A stretch of DNA of 64,000 bases, taken from the NCBI GenBank assembly GCA_018136815.1, contig CM030931.1, forward strand, positions 10,117,072 through 10,181,071. Reading direction: 5' to 3'. Shown piece by piece: positions 32,512 through 42,423 of this stretch. The translations under genes were made by a program, and so were the position numbers. Every line of letters starts with the position of its first letter. Within the stretch, counting starts at the first letter, position 1. This DNA is from Isochrysis galbana. Taxonomy: Eukaryota > Haptophyta > Isochrysidales > Isochrysidaceae. Below the pieces are notes generated by a model that did not search any database, was not told the DNA's origin, and saw only the letters and a list, made by a program, of their open reading frames with translations.

Positions 32512-33830
32512 TCAACTATCGTTATAAACGATAGGGTCATGGAGCGCGCCACGCTCCCACCCTCTCCCGCCGCCCACCCCGCCGCGCCGACCGACCACGA
32601 CATGACAGACGCTGCGCAGCCGCAGCGCCCTCCAGCCAGGGCCATGCCAGCCCAGGTGCCCGCGAGCCACGGCCCGAGCCGAGCCCACACAGCCACAACG
32701 ACAGAACACAACCCAACAACACACAACACACAAGCACAGCCAGGCCAGCACAAGCGAACCAGCGCACAGCCAGATCCACAACGCGAAACCTCCCATAGGG
32801 AAAGCCTCCGGGCTGGGCCCCTACAACGCCACGGCACTGACCACGTGCGCAAGCACGAGGCACAGGCCCGGCCGGTCGAACAGACCACCAGCAACATACA
32901 ACTGCATCCATGCAACAACAACTGCATGGCCCAACACACCGAGAAGCCCATAGGGACACATGGCCAAGCAGAAACATATGGAAGGTCAGACTACCATCCC
33001 AACCCAATCACACGCGGCACGAGAGCCCGTGACGACGCAAGCGAACCGCACGGACAGACAAGCGAGTTGCACACTCAGACAGCAACACACCCAACACCTC
33101 TGACACACCAGAGGCTACGCACACCACAACACCACAAACACTCAAAAAGGAGGGGGCCGAGAGGGACCCCAACACAAGACACGTCCCAAACAAGACATCT
33201 CCCCAAGCAACAAAGCAACTAACCCGAAGACTCCCACCCCGCGGATACGCACAGGTAACCCCCCAAGGAGGGGACGAACAAGAAGCTGAGCAAGAATACC
33301 AACATGACTATTCACAAATCATTATGACCTTCACCTCCACGGACCGCGGAATTAAAATCAAAGACGAAGAGGCCTTCAGCGCCATCGTGGCGCATCTCAA
33401 CAAACTCGAGGGCGTCGACCTCGAGCCGGAGTTTCTAGCGAGAAGCTCGTCAGGACCGTGGGAGGTCCTGGTCTCGGCGGACTGCGCACAACAATACAAA
33501 GCCAAATTCAAGGACCAAGGCGTCTTCGCGATCCACGAGGTCAAGTACCCCATGATCGTCAAACTCCAAACACTTGACGACCAGGCTCGCGAACTCCCTC
33601 AAGCGTCATCCAAATCGCTAGCCATTGCGTTCAAAGACGTTACTGCGCACCTCGTAGTACGTAACTACAAGTTCGAGTTGAAAGACTCCATCACCATCAC
33701 CTCGCTGGCTAAGGCGCTCGAAAACCAGGGATTCGTCTTCCTGCAGGGCAACCAAGAACGCTCCAAAGTGCTAACCAAGGAGGGGGGAAGAGAGATTATT
33801 TACCGGCGTCCATTTTCTCATGGTTAACTT
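32512..33830 (+). mobile_element. LINE-1f 5'-end fragment, frameshifted
   Basis: The perfect hairpin CTATCGTT-ATA-AACGATAG (32516-32534) is followed by GGTCATGGAGCGCGCC and an ORF from 32539 (MERATLPPSPAAHP), rich in His, Gln, Thr and Pro, which stops at 33222. The conserved domain resumes in another frame at about 33230-33827: KLEGVDLEPEFLARSSSGPW, DCAQQYKAKF and LQTLDDQARELPQASSKSLA. These match the copy at about 24100-23850. No RT follows, so this is a 5' part without a 3' part. Confidence 0.8.
33324..33827 (+). pseudogene. Retrotransposon conserved N-terminal domain
   Basis: 167 codons with the EGVD-EP-F-ARS--GPW block, a DCAQQ block and a central Leu-rich stretch. Residue-level similarity to the minus-strand frame 24545-23523 is clear by eye. 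Its function in the element (RNA binding or gag-like) is unknown. Confidence 0.6.
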
Positions 33831-34984
33831 TCTCATGGTAACCATCTCAACTCGCAAGACAGCCGTCGACGGCTGCGTGCCCCCCTCGGCTCTCCGCTCA
33901 CTCCCTTGTGATTACATGAATAAGTATGATGTTTTATGGAATTACATGACGTCAGTAGCTACTCGCCCTCTCCCTCTCGATCCATAATACAAGCAAACAC
34001 TACAGCGCGCGGAGACAGATGTCCGTTGTCATACGAAAACAGGAGTTTCATTGAAGAATACCAAATGAAGGGGAACGGAGCGAGAGAGATCGAATTGAGG
34101 CGATTCTCTGCAACGGTATCTGGATATATGACGGATACCCGGGTACCTGGAAGTATCTGGTATGCCAGGATTTACTATCTGGATATCCGGCTGCCTGGTA
34201 GCGCGGCGCACGATCCCTATCTGGATACCTGGATCCGTCTACTTAATAGGCAAAGATACCTATTCTCTGGATATCTGGTAAACCGGTTACGGGTCTTAAA
34301 TCACATTGTGCACGCCGTGCGTGGGCACGGCGCGATGTACATCGGCCCCCCCCGCGGGGGCGCCGTGCGTGCGCATAGCAACTTCCAGGAAGGTGCACGC
34401 CGTGCGTTCACTCTTTCCGCGGGGGAACTCTGGGCGCAGAGGGCGCTCGGGAACCGTGGGGACACCCCTTGGGACCGGGAAATTATTACGGTATATTGCG
34501 AAAACACTAACGTAAACAACTGGTATGTCTTTTGGTCTCTCTCCCCCCCCCGGGTCCCCTCCCCCCGTCTCCCCCTCCCCCTCTCATCGACCTACCAGAG
34601 AGAGAAGGCTCCTACTGCCTGCCTCCCTCTTCCCTCCTCGCTCACCCTCCAGCTCTCTCCTCGCCCTCGTCTTCCTCACGATGGTGGCGACTCGGCGCGC
34701 ATCCGTACGGTCCTCCGTCCTCTCCTCTCGTGCTCCTGCTCGCTGGCTTCGTTCGACTCTCTCGACACGGCCACACCCTTTTATGCGCACCCGTGATGTC
34801 GTGCGGACCTCCCGCGTGAGGGGGTAGGGGGGGAAATCCACAACTTCCTGGGAGCGCTGCACGAGTTGGGGAGGACTCGTGGTGCTCCTGGGCCTCTCCT
34901 TCGGGGTGCCCGCGGGGGGGCTCATGGTAGGGTGAGAGTCCCCACGGGAGGGGAAGAAACCCTGAGGGAAAGGAGACCAAATGA
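33831..34984. other. Intergenic with TATCTGGATA mosaic
   Basis: 34115-34296 is the second TATCTGGATA mosaic, ending GGTTACGGGTCTTA. 34300-34410 repeats GCACGCCGTGCG. 34535-34700 is C/T-rich. No gene is supported. Confidence 0.5.
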
Positions 34985-35220
34985 AGGCAAGCCGCCTCAC
35001 CGTCGCCTGCCAGCAGAACGACGAGGAAGAGGGATGTGAGAAAAAGACGAAGAAGATGAAAACTCAGCCCGCGTAGCTGGGGGTGTTGCCGCGTGTTGCC
35101 GCGTGTGTTGGGAGTGGGGGAGCGTGATTAGCTTTGTAATAATAATATTATTGTGGCTAACCAAAAAGAAAACAAGCACATAGCCTGGCCCTCTTTTGAC
35201 GGAACGCGACTTGAGACACA
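34985..35220 (+). repeat. Dispersed repeat, second copy at 57440-57675
   Basis: About 230 bp shared in the same orientation: TCGCCTGCCAGCAGAACG, GAGAAAAAGACGAAGAAGATG, GTGATTAGCTTTGTA, then CCTGGCCCTCTTTTGACGGA. Both copies encode the same peptide end (EEEGCEKKTKKMKTQPA and a stop). It is probably the 3' end of an uncharacterised mobile element. Confidence 0.8.
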
Positions 35221-35934
35221 GGAGGAGCAGGGGGTGGAAAGATCACCGGGGGGGGGGGCGGGCCACCGGACCATATCTAAGCCCTTCACCCCTATCCCGC
35301 TCCCGACCCAGACTCTCCAGAACCCCTCGAATCATTGGACGCCTGTAGCTGTGATAGCTGGTAGCTGGGTTGGCCGGTCCCTTGAGGGATTTTTTTCTCG
35401 CAGGGGAGTAGTTTTTTCTCTCTCAAGGGACAGCGAGGATTCTCCCTTCTAAAGTACTTTCTCTGCTATTTTCCCCTTTCTCCTCCTTTCTCTCCCCAAG
35501 CTGCATCTCTCGAGCCCCGCCCCCCCGCCCCCCCGCCTCCCCCCGCCTCCCCCCCCCCCTTCGCCTCGGCCCCCGCCCCCGCTCTTCCTTTACTCGCTCT
35601 CTTTTTCTTAATTTCCTCTCTCTTCTCCTACTGGCATGGCCTCGCCTCACTCTCGCTCCAGACGATTTCACCTCTCAACAACATACACACATATATATAT
35701 CTTCCCTCCTCTCCTCGCTCCTCCTCCGGATTTTCCTGGTTGCCTTTCTCTCTCTGAAGGAGTCTCATCCTCTCTCTCTCCTCTCCCTCTCTCTTTCTCC
35801 TTATGTTGTTACGTGAGGTTCTCTCTCTCTCTCTCCCTCTCCCTCTCTCCTCTCTCCTTTCATGTGCCCTTCCCTCTTCTCTCTCTCGCCCCCCCCTCCT
35901 CCTCCTCCCTCCCCCTCCCCGCCGCCGTCGGCAC
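35221..35934. other. Pyrimidine-rich leader of the CDF gene
   Basis: 35370-35440 contains TCCCTTGAGGGA and later CTCTCAAGGGA. From 35455 to the start codon the plus strand is strongly C/T-rich, like the leaders of other genes in the window. No separate gene is supported. Confidence 0.4.
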
Positions 35935-38275
35935 ATGGCGCGGCGAGCCCATCTGCTCTCGCCGCTGCTGGCCCTCCTCGCGTGCGGCGCGCACGCGGCG
36001 CTCGTTGTCCCGGTCGCGAGACCACGCATCGCCCACGCCCGCGCCCCGCCACCCGTCGCGCGCTCCGCGCCCAGCCTCCAGTTGCCCCTTCTCGGCCGAG
36101 CAAGCTCCTACTTCCAGCGAGAGCTCGTCCGGCCCCTTCTCATGCACATCATCATCTCGTGGAGCGCGCTCCGCCGGCACATGCGCGGGCGGGCGCAGCT
36201 GACGCGCTCCTCCTTCGAAGGCGAGGCCGCGCGAATCACCTTCGTCGGCGCAATCATCAACCTGCTCCTCACTGGCTTCAAGCTGGTCGGTGGCATTGTA
36301 GGCTGCTCCTCAGCGATGCTCGCCGACGCGGGGCACTCGCTCTCCGACCTGCTCTCCGATGGGGTCACACTCGTCACACTCCGCATGGTGCGCTCAATCC
36401 CAATCCCGCGCCTTTCTCGTCTGCTCTTAACCCATCCATGGCTCTTGTGCTCCTGCTCAGTCGGCGCTACCGCCCGACGACGATCATCCATATGGGCATG
36501 GCCGCTTCGAGTCCGTGGGGTCTTTTGTTGTGGCTGCGCTTCTTATGCTCGCGGCGGCTTCCTTCTTCTCCTCTGCTTACGCCTCGCTCGTCTCGTGTGC
36601 GACAATGGAGGCACCGAAGGCAATCGCTCTGTGGGCCGCTCTGGCGTCCATTTTCTCAAAGGTGAGCCGCAGAACTAGCTAGTTGCATGGATTCATATTG
36701 TTTGTTGGCTCAAGCCCCACTGAATCCACACGCGTCGATCTTCTTCTGTCTTCTCGTGGCCCGCAATTCTTTCCATGTACCTTGCACAATTCGTGCGCTT
36801 TCAGGAAGCGCTCTTCCGTGCAACGATGCGGGTGGGCAGGAAGCAAAACTCACAAGTGCTTATGGCCAATGCATGGCACCACCGCTCGGATTCGTTCTCC
36901 TCCGTCATCGCTCTCATCGGAATATTCGGCTCGCGTTTCAGCAAGCTGCGCCTCCTCGACCCTCTCGCTGGCATGGCTGTGGCAGGCATGGTCGGCTGGA
37001 TGGGACTGCGCATTGGTGTGGAGGCCATGCTCCAGTTGACGGACACCAGTGATTTGTCCATTGTGGATGCAGTGCATGGCGCTGCAGCAAACGTGGATGG
37101 CGTGCTTGGAGTGGACCAGGTAAGCAGATTCATGACGCTGCACAATGCACCCGCATCGGTGCTCCTTGGTGCAGAGAACGTGGGCTCCTCGTGCAACAGT
37201 TCGGTGGAAATCCCCTCGTGCCATGTTGCACGTGCTCCTCATCCCTTGCGTGACCGCACAGGTCCGTCAGCGGTCAATGGGAGGTCAGAGCATGGTGGAT
37301 CTGGCCATTCAAGTCGACCCCATACAGTCCGCGTCTGCGGCTCACAAAATTGCAGAGGAGGTCCGCGCTCTCCACGTTTATCCTTGCATCCATGCCAAGA
37401 TAGTACGACCATGGTCTAGGAAGTCTGGGATATACCAAGCGATTCGCCCTGTACGAAAGCACGCACTTGCACAGCCCTGCCTTTCTTGAAACCCTTGACC
37501 CAAAGCGCATCGTCGATGTCTTGAAAGCAATCTTCGCCATGCCATTGCAGGTGCGCCTCCGAGTCCTGAAGGATGTCGAAAACATCAAGGAGGTATTAGT
37601 TCACGTCGACACTTACATCCACGACGCGGCATGCCCGGTGCAGTCGGCTGCTCTGCAAAAAACTCGATCCCAGTCCGAAGTGGAGTCACAGGTATGACAG
37701 CAGCCCGATCCTAGTTATGCGAAGCTGCCATTTAGTTTGTATATTCGGGATTGGAGACGTCGTCCTGCACTGACACGTCACATCGTTCGAATGCCACCTT
37801 AGGTTCGCTCCGAGCTTTTGACGCTGCCGGAAGTGCAAGGTGTTTCCTCGGTTCTCGTTCATTATCTCGACGAGGGAGTCGCTGTCGACGTCCAGGTACG
37901 CGACCTGACCAAATCTGACATCCCGCGCACATGTAAAGGATTCGGGCGATTTGTCCCCAGAATGATTCCCGGCACGCAGCTCGAAGGTGCAGTGACCTGT
38001 GATCGGACGTAGTGCTTTTGACATCCATGTGGTCTCCCGTCCCTCTCATACTCACTTGCCCAATGTGAGCTCACCGTCCTTCATGGTTGCCTCAGGCCAC
38101 CGTCGGTGACGAGCTATCTATTGCCGAACTCCGCTCTACGGCCGACCGCGCAAGGCAACTCCTCCTAGCTGCTGCGCCGGACATTACCTACGTGCGACTC
38201 GCCGCAGATCTTCACCCGGATGCGCCTGAGGGAGCGTGGCCGGAACTCTTGCGCTCAGGATCGAGCAGAAACTAG
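35935..38275 (+). CDS. Cation diffusion facilitator (zinc-type), seven exons
   Basis: CDF proteins export Zn2+ or similar metals by proton antiport. Exons: 35935-36387, 36461-36661, 36805-37119, 37262-37360, 37551-37691, 37803-37895 and 38096-38275; all phase 0, about 493 residues. The N-terminus is a signal peptide (LLSPLLALLACGAHAAL) plus a basic Ala/Pro stretch, suggesting a plastid membrane. Exon 1 has TM1-2 with SSAMLADAGHSLSDLLSD (HxxxD metal site). Exon 2 starts ALPPDDDHPYGHGRFES, the CDF signature. Exon 3 has NAWHHRSDSFSSV (second HxxxD site) and TM5-6. Exons 4-5 form the cytosolic domain (MVDLAIQVDP, IKEVLVHVDT). Exons 6-7 add a second such unit (VSSVLVHYLDE). The exon 4 donor (GTCCGC) is weak. 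Confidence 0.88.
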
Positions 38276-38318
38276 GCACCTAGGAATGAATTGACATGCG
38301 AATCGCTTGGGAGTGGCA

Positions 38319-38340
38319 GTATCAGTTCCTGAACTGATAC
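38319..38340 (+). other. Perfect 22-nt hairpin after the CDF gene
   Basis: GTATCAGTTC-CT-GAACTGATAC, 10-bp arms, starts 43 nt after the stop codon. It may be a 3'UTR processing or stability element. Confidence 0.4.
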
Positions 38341-39571
38341 GGCCTTCGATTCAGAGAGGGTTGTGCGTCACGCTCTTCAAGCAATGATGAGGTGTGCGTG
38401 ACGGTATCCACGGCCTTCTATTGCGCATCTCACGCGCTCCTAGGGCGCAGCCGCTCCCGTGAGGAGCCTACCATATGTTTGGGCGTTTCTACTCAGAAGC
38501 AGTCTCGTGGTGACGCCGCGGAGTGACGACACGTCGTCAGTCATTCTGGCGTCCGCATCAAAGTGGCCTCAATGTCGCCTTGCGATAAACGCGTTTGGTT
38601 GACTGGATTGCTGGATATGGATATGGATATGGATACTAGCTCTATAGGCCTCAAATATCTAGAGTCAAATCTGCCTATGTCTGTGTGCGTATGTTGCCCA
38701 TACATTTACTTCTCAACATGCCTCGCCGCGCAAGCGGCTCTGAACCCACTTCTTTCGATCACGCACGTCATCCATACCCCCACTGCCCCGCCCCTTTCAC
38801 CTTTCATGCCCCGCCATAAAGCGAGACTCCGCCCCTTGCAAGTGCGCAAGCAGGCCGCGACCTCAGTCATCAGTCAAGCGTCGCAAGCGTCAAGCATTCG
38901 GTTATTTTTTTACCCATACCGATACCAATACCCCTTATGAGCAGGGTATAACTTCTAGCCCCCCCCGCGGAACAAGGAGCAAGGAGTGGACAGCCCTCCC
39001 CCTCGCCCCCCCCTCCCCCCTCACGCTCGTCCCCACCCCCCTTGCTCCCCTGCTTCCCTTCCCCGTCCCACTAACTACCTCTCGCTCGAGCAAGCCCAAC
39101 GCCGCTCGCGGTGTTGCGGGTTGCGGCGGCGACGGGCACAGCGCCGCGGGTCGCGGCGGCGGTCATAATAGAGGTCGCGGGCCAGCGGTCGCGGCAGCGG
39201 CGGCGGGAGCGGGAGCGGTCGCGGCGGCCTCAAAGATGGAAACATACAAGTAAGAAGAGAAAAGACACGCTCACTTGATGCTGATGCTGAGTTGGGGGAG
39301 AGACAAAAGCATATCCTTGCGGCCATGGCCCATGTATGTTGGACACTTGGAACCATTGGCTGTAGGGCCAGGCCAGGATTTCGGAATTTTTTTCGAAATT
39401 TGGGCAACTATTTCTTGTGGTCATTTCGTTCAAAATTTCGCGAAATATAGGTACTTTGGGAGGGGGCGAGGAGAATACCGAGGGGGGGGGGGTAATACAT
39501 GGGGGGGGGGGGGCGTGGGAGCGGGAAGTGGGAGGCGGGAAGCGGAGAAAGGGGGGCACGAGCCAGCGCTC
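38341..39571. other. Intergenic with CGAAATTT mosaic
   Basis: 38615-38640 repeats GGATAT. 39370-39450 is a CGAAATTT mosaic preceded by GGGCCAGGCC. G-runs lie at 39480-39515. No gene is supported. Confidence 0.4.
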
Positions 39572-40110
39572 ATGCCCCAAGGTCCGGCCCATGCTGGTGG
39601 CAACACGCAGGCCACGGTGACGATAGAGAGTGAGAGCGAGGGCGACAGCCGAAGGTTCATCTCAGCGACGGCCACGAGCTCGTCGTCGACGTCCACGTCC
39701 GCCACTGCCACTGCAACGGCGTGCATGCGATGGCGAGAGCTGTTCGCCTCAGCACGCGCGGAACGAGGCGAGCAGGAGCAGGAGCCGGAGCAAGAACGGG
39801 AAGAATGGTCGGCGACCGAGGAATGCGAGGAAGAGCAGGATGAGGTGGCTCGGGATGTGAGGACACAGACTCTCGCGCGCATCCATCGCCGTCGCAAGAT
39901 GAAGTTGAAGCCGCCGGCGGGCAAGCGCGGACGCCAGATGGCACCGCGCCAAAGCGTAGAGCCCAAAGTATCCCCGGCCACCCGCGTGCATCAATTCCCA
40001 AATCACTCTTTGTCCGCAGAGACGGGAAAGCTTTTTTGCAAATGCTGCAAGGATGAGCTGTCCCTCATTAAGTCGAGCATCAGCACGCACGTCAAGTCGA
40101 AGGCCCCGGC
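39572..40110 (+). CDS. Zinc-finger ORF (C-x-C-C...H), exon or fragment
   Basis: From ATG 39572 the frame encodes a Ser/Thr/Ala-rich start, an acidic Glu-rich region and basic KLKPPAGKRGRQMAP, then VHQFPNHSLSAETGKLFCKC and CKDELSLIKSSISTHVKSK. The last part resembles single BED/C2H2-type fingers seen in transposase-like and nuclear proteins. The frame stays open further but becomes implausible after about 40110, so a splice or junction is likely there. Function unknown. Confidence 0.45.
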
Positions 40111-40500
40111 CTGCTCGACGTCGCTGGGCTCGTCCTGGACTATCTGCCGTTACCGTCACAGGCCACTCTCTACAAGGTCAACAGGTGGCTGCGGGGCATC
40201 GCGCTGCGCTCCTGGCCGCCCGAGGCCCGCCAGCACCTGGGTGTGCCCTTGTGGCGCCTCTGCGAGCGCGCCGCGAGGGATGGCGACCTCGCTCTGCTGC
40301 AGTGGGTGCACTCCCAGGAGGGATTCTTCCCGTCTCCGCCCCCACCACCCCCTCCAATTCCCTGCTTACAACTGCCACCAGAGCGGCAGACAAACTGGCC
40401 CTGCGTCTTCGCGGCGCGGCGACATCGACATGCTGCAGTGGCTCAGGAGCGTGGGCCACTTCAACCTCCACGACGCTGCGATTGAGGCCGCGATCCAAGG
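40105..40500 (+). CDS. F-box-like/ankyrin-type repeat fragment
   Basis: One frame reads LLDVAGLVLDYLPLPSQATL and YKVNRWLRG (F-box-like), then CERAARDGDLALLQWVHSQE (ankyrin-like LLQW repeat). A Pro-rich, intron-like stretch follows (40318-40385). The next frame gives RRGDIDMLQWLRSVGHFNLH and DAAIEAAIQG, ending at 40500. This is the F-box plus LQW repeat architecture common in large protist genomes. The gene then appears cut by the retroelement tail that follows, or continues by a splice donor at 40499. Confidence 0.45.
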
Positions 40501-40539
40501 TCAGACAGAGCGTCCCGCCTCGCCTCGCCCTACGACTAC

Positions 40540-40959
40540 ATGGTGGGGCCCAGCGTCTTCGAGTTCGCCTGGCGTCGATGGGGGCCTTTCACCGTGGACG
40601 CCTTCGCCAGCCCAGCTACGGCGCTCGTCCCGCGTTTCTGGTCGGCGGAATGGGACGTGGCGGCGGAAGGAGCGGACGCGTTCGCCCAACTCTGGAGCGG
40701 AGAGCGGGCCTGGGCCCACCCCCCGCCAAGCAAGCTGCTCGAACTTGTGTCGCTCCTGCAACACCCGCGCGCGGAAGCGGTGGTGTGTGCGCCGACGTGG
40801 ACAGGGGAATCATGGTACAACCTCCTCGCCCAGCTCTCGGACGACAGCGTGCCATTCCCGCCTGGCCACTTGCAGCGGATAGCGGCGAACGCACCGGAGC
40901 GCCTGGAGTCGTGGCCGCTCACCCTCTTCCATATTCCTGGGCACAAGAACACCCAATGA
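40540..40959 (+). CDS. RNase H-like domain ORF of the YR retroelement
   Basis: 139 codons from ATG 40540, but the open frame extends upstream. Key segments are VFEFAWRRWGPFTVDAFASP, PRFWSAEWDVAAEGADAF, WAHPPPSKLLELVSLLQ and AVVCAPTWTGESWYNLL. This pattern (FTVD-FAS, a later DAF, PP at a turn, then APxWxxxxWY) is typical of the RNase H region of DIRS-type pol proteins. The stop codon TGA (40957-40959) overlaps the next start as ATGA. Confidence 0.65.
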   Translation: MVGPSVFEFAWRRWGPFTVDAFASPATALVPRFWSAEWDVAAEGADAFAQLWSGERAWAHPPPSKLLELVSLLQHPRAEAVVCAPTWTGESWYNLLAQLSDDSVPFPPGHLQRIAANAPERLESWPLTLFHIPGHKNTQ

Positions 40960-42017
40960 GTGCCGGGGTACCGGCCGCCGCGCACTTCCCGCTGGGACGC
41001 ATACAGCGGGAGTTGGCCGCTTGGCATGGGGGCATCACAGCCGCGTTCTTGGCGAGCCAGGCGAGAGAATCTACGACGTCCTCGGCGTACAGCAGACACT
41101 GGGCGTCCTTCGAGGCGTGGTGCTCATCTCAGCAGCTCGCAGCGCTCCCGGCCACCCCGCAGATGGTGGCGGCGTACTTGGGAGCCATCGCCGAGAGAGG
41201 CTCCGTGGCGGCCTCGAGCCCCCAACCTTATCTCTCGGCAATCAACTCGGTGCACTCGGATTTCGGATTCGACAAACCGGCATCAGGCCACCTCATCTCC
41301 CTCATTCGCAGAGGTATGGCCAGATCGCAGGCGAGAGCTAAGACAGTCGACACCCGCATTCCCCTGCCAGCTCAAGCTATTCTCACAACCCTGGAGGGGG
41401 CAGTCCACCTCAAAGACATACGCCAACTCCGACAACACTTGGCAATGTCCCTGGCATTTCTCTTCATGGGTCGACAAGATTCGACCACGTTACTGACGAC
41501 CGCGGACTTCGGCGTAGACGACTCGTACATGTGGTTGCGCCTTACAGAGAAACAGAGGAAGCACCACGCGCATAGACGGATAGTGCGAATCCCAGTCGAT
41601 CCGCCCCCATCTCACGGTATCCCTTCGGCGGTGCCAATGGTGGTAGCGCTGGCGCGGCGCTACATAGCCCTCAGGAGGGCGGACGTCAAGTACTTCTTTC
41701 AGCTGCCGGAGGAACCTCCGCCCACTACAGCATCCATGTCCAGATGGGTGGCGGATACGCTCGGGCTGTACGGCATCTCCGCGCCAGCGGGCTTCGCTTA
41801 TTTAGGGCATTCCATCCGCTCTGGGGCGTCCTCGGCGGCAGAAGCGATCAAAGTTCCCCGGGCGCGGGGAGATTGGCTTGGCGGCTGGGCGCCTGGCACG
41901 CCGACAAGGGAGCGACACTACATAGATCCGACGGTGGGACCGTCTTCGGCAGCCTACGCCTTGCTAGGTTGGCTGCTTGATCATGAATACACCGTAGACG
42001 GTGAGACGCAAGGGTAG
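40956..42017 (+). CDS. Tyrosine recombinase of the YR retroelement
   Basis: 353 residues from ATG 40956. It acts as an integrase for circular cDNA in this element class. An N-terminal SAM-like core-binding region (TTSSAYSRHWASFEAWCSSQ) precedes the catalytic domain: Arg I in FLFMGRQDSTTLL (R173), HSIRSG (H285 and R288), W311 in the GGW turn and Tyr in RERHYIDPT (Y322). The frame is uninterrupted, so it may encode an active protein even though the element lacks its 5' half. The ATG overlaps the preceding stop, suggesting coupled translation. Confidence 0.85.
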   Translation: MSAGVPAAAHFPLGRIQRELAAWHGGITAAFLASQARESTTSSAYSRHWASFEAWCSSQQLAALPATPQMVAAYLGAIAERGSVAASSPQPYLSAINSVHSDFGFDKPASGHLISLIRRGMARSQARAKTVDTRIPLPAQAILTTLEGAVHLKDIRQLRQHLAMSLAFLFMGRQDSTTLLTTADFGVDDSYMWLRLTEKQRKHHAHRRIVRIPVDPPPSHGIPSAVPMVVALARRYIALRRADVKYFFQLPEEPPPTTASMSRWVADTLGLYGISAPAGFAYLGHSIRSGASSAAEAIKVPRARGDWLGGWAPGTPTRERHYIDPTVGPSSAAYALLGWLLDHEYTVDGETQG

Positions 42018-42154
42018 GCGCAAGTGCATCGCCGGCTATTCCCCATCCCACGTAGCGGCTGTCAATAGACCCTCGTCACTTCACCTGCTCGTCCTGTCCG
42101 TCCTCGCATATATCTCGACGAGATCTTCCTTGGCGAACCAAGAGGGGTGTGGAT

Positions 42155-42374
42155 GGCATATCATCCATCCGAGTGAGTCTCAGTATTAGCTAAGGCGAAT
42201 GTGCGGTTTAAAAGTAACCGGCGTTCACCTCAGCGACATTCTGGACTCTTCGGCTTTCGCTCTCCCACCCTCCCATCCCGTGCGTTAGCTGTGCGTGTGC
42301 CAGTAAGGAATTAAAAATACCCTACAAGGCATATCATCCATCCGAGTGAGTCTCAGTATTAGCTAAGGCGAATG
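42155..42374 (+). repeat. 47-bp direct repeats flanking a 126-bp spacer (putative B1-A2-B2)
   Basis: 42155-42201 and 42328-42374 are identical over GGCATATCATCCATCCGAGT plus the following 27 bases ending GCGAATG. They sit just after the recombinase ORF, where PAT/Ngaro-type elements carry split direct repeats. Confidence 0.75.
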
Positions 42375-42423
42375 ACATTTTCACCCATAGAAATAGAAAT
42401 GGGGCATACTTTTCCCTTTTCCC

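Larger units (their letters stand above)
40500..42374 (+). mobile_element. Tyrosine-recombinase retroelement (DIRS/PAT/Ngaro-like), 3' part
   Basis: Contains an RNase H-like ORF, an overlapping tyrosine recombinase ORF and, downstream, two 47-bp direct repeats 173 bp apart. No reverse transcriptase is visible upstream, so the copy is 5'-truncated at about 40500. Assignment to the YR retroelement group rests on the RNase H plus recombinase order and the split-repeat arrangement; the exact family is open. Confidence 0.75.

Noticed and set aside
32404-33222. 272-codon His/Thr/Gln ORF as a host gene
   Set aside because: Its start context, hairpin and following domain place it in the retrotransposon family.
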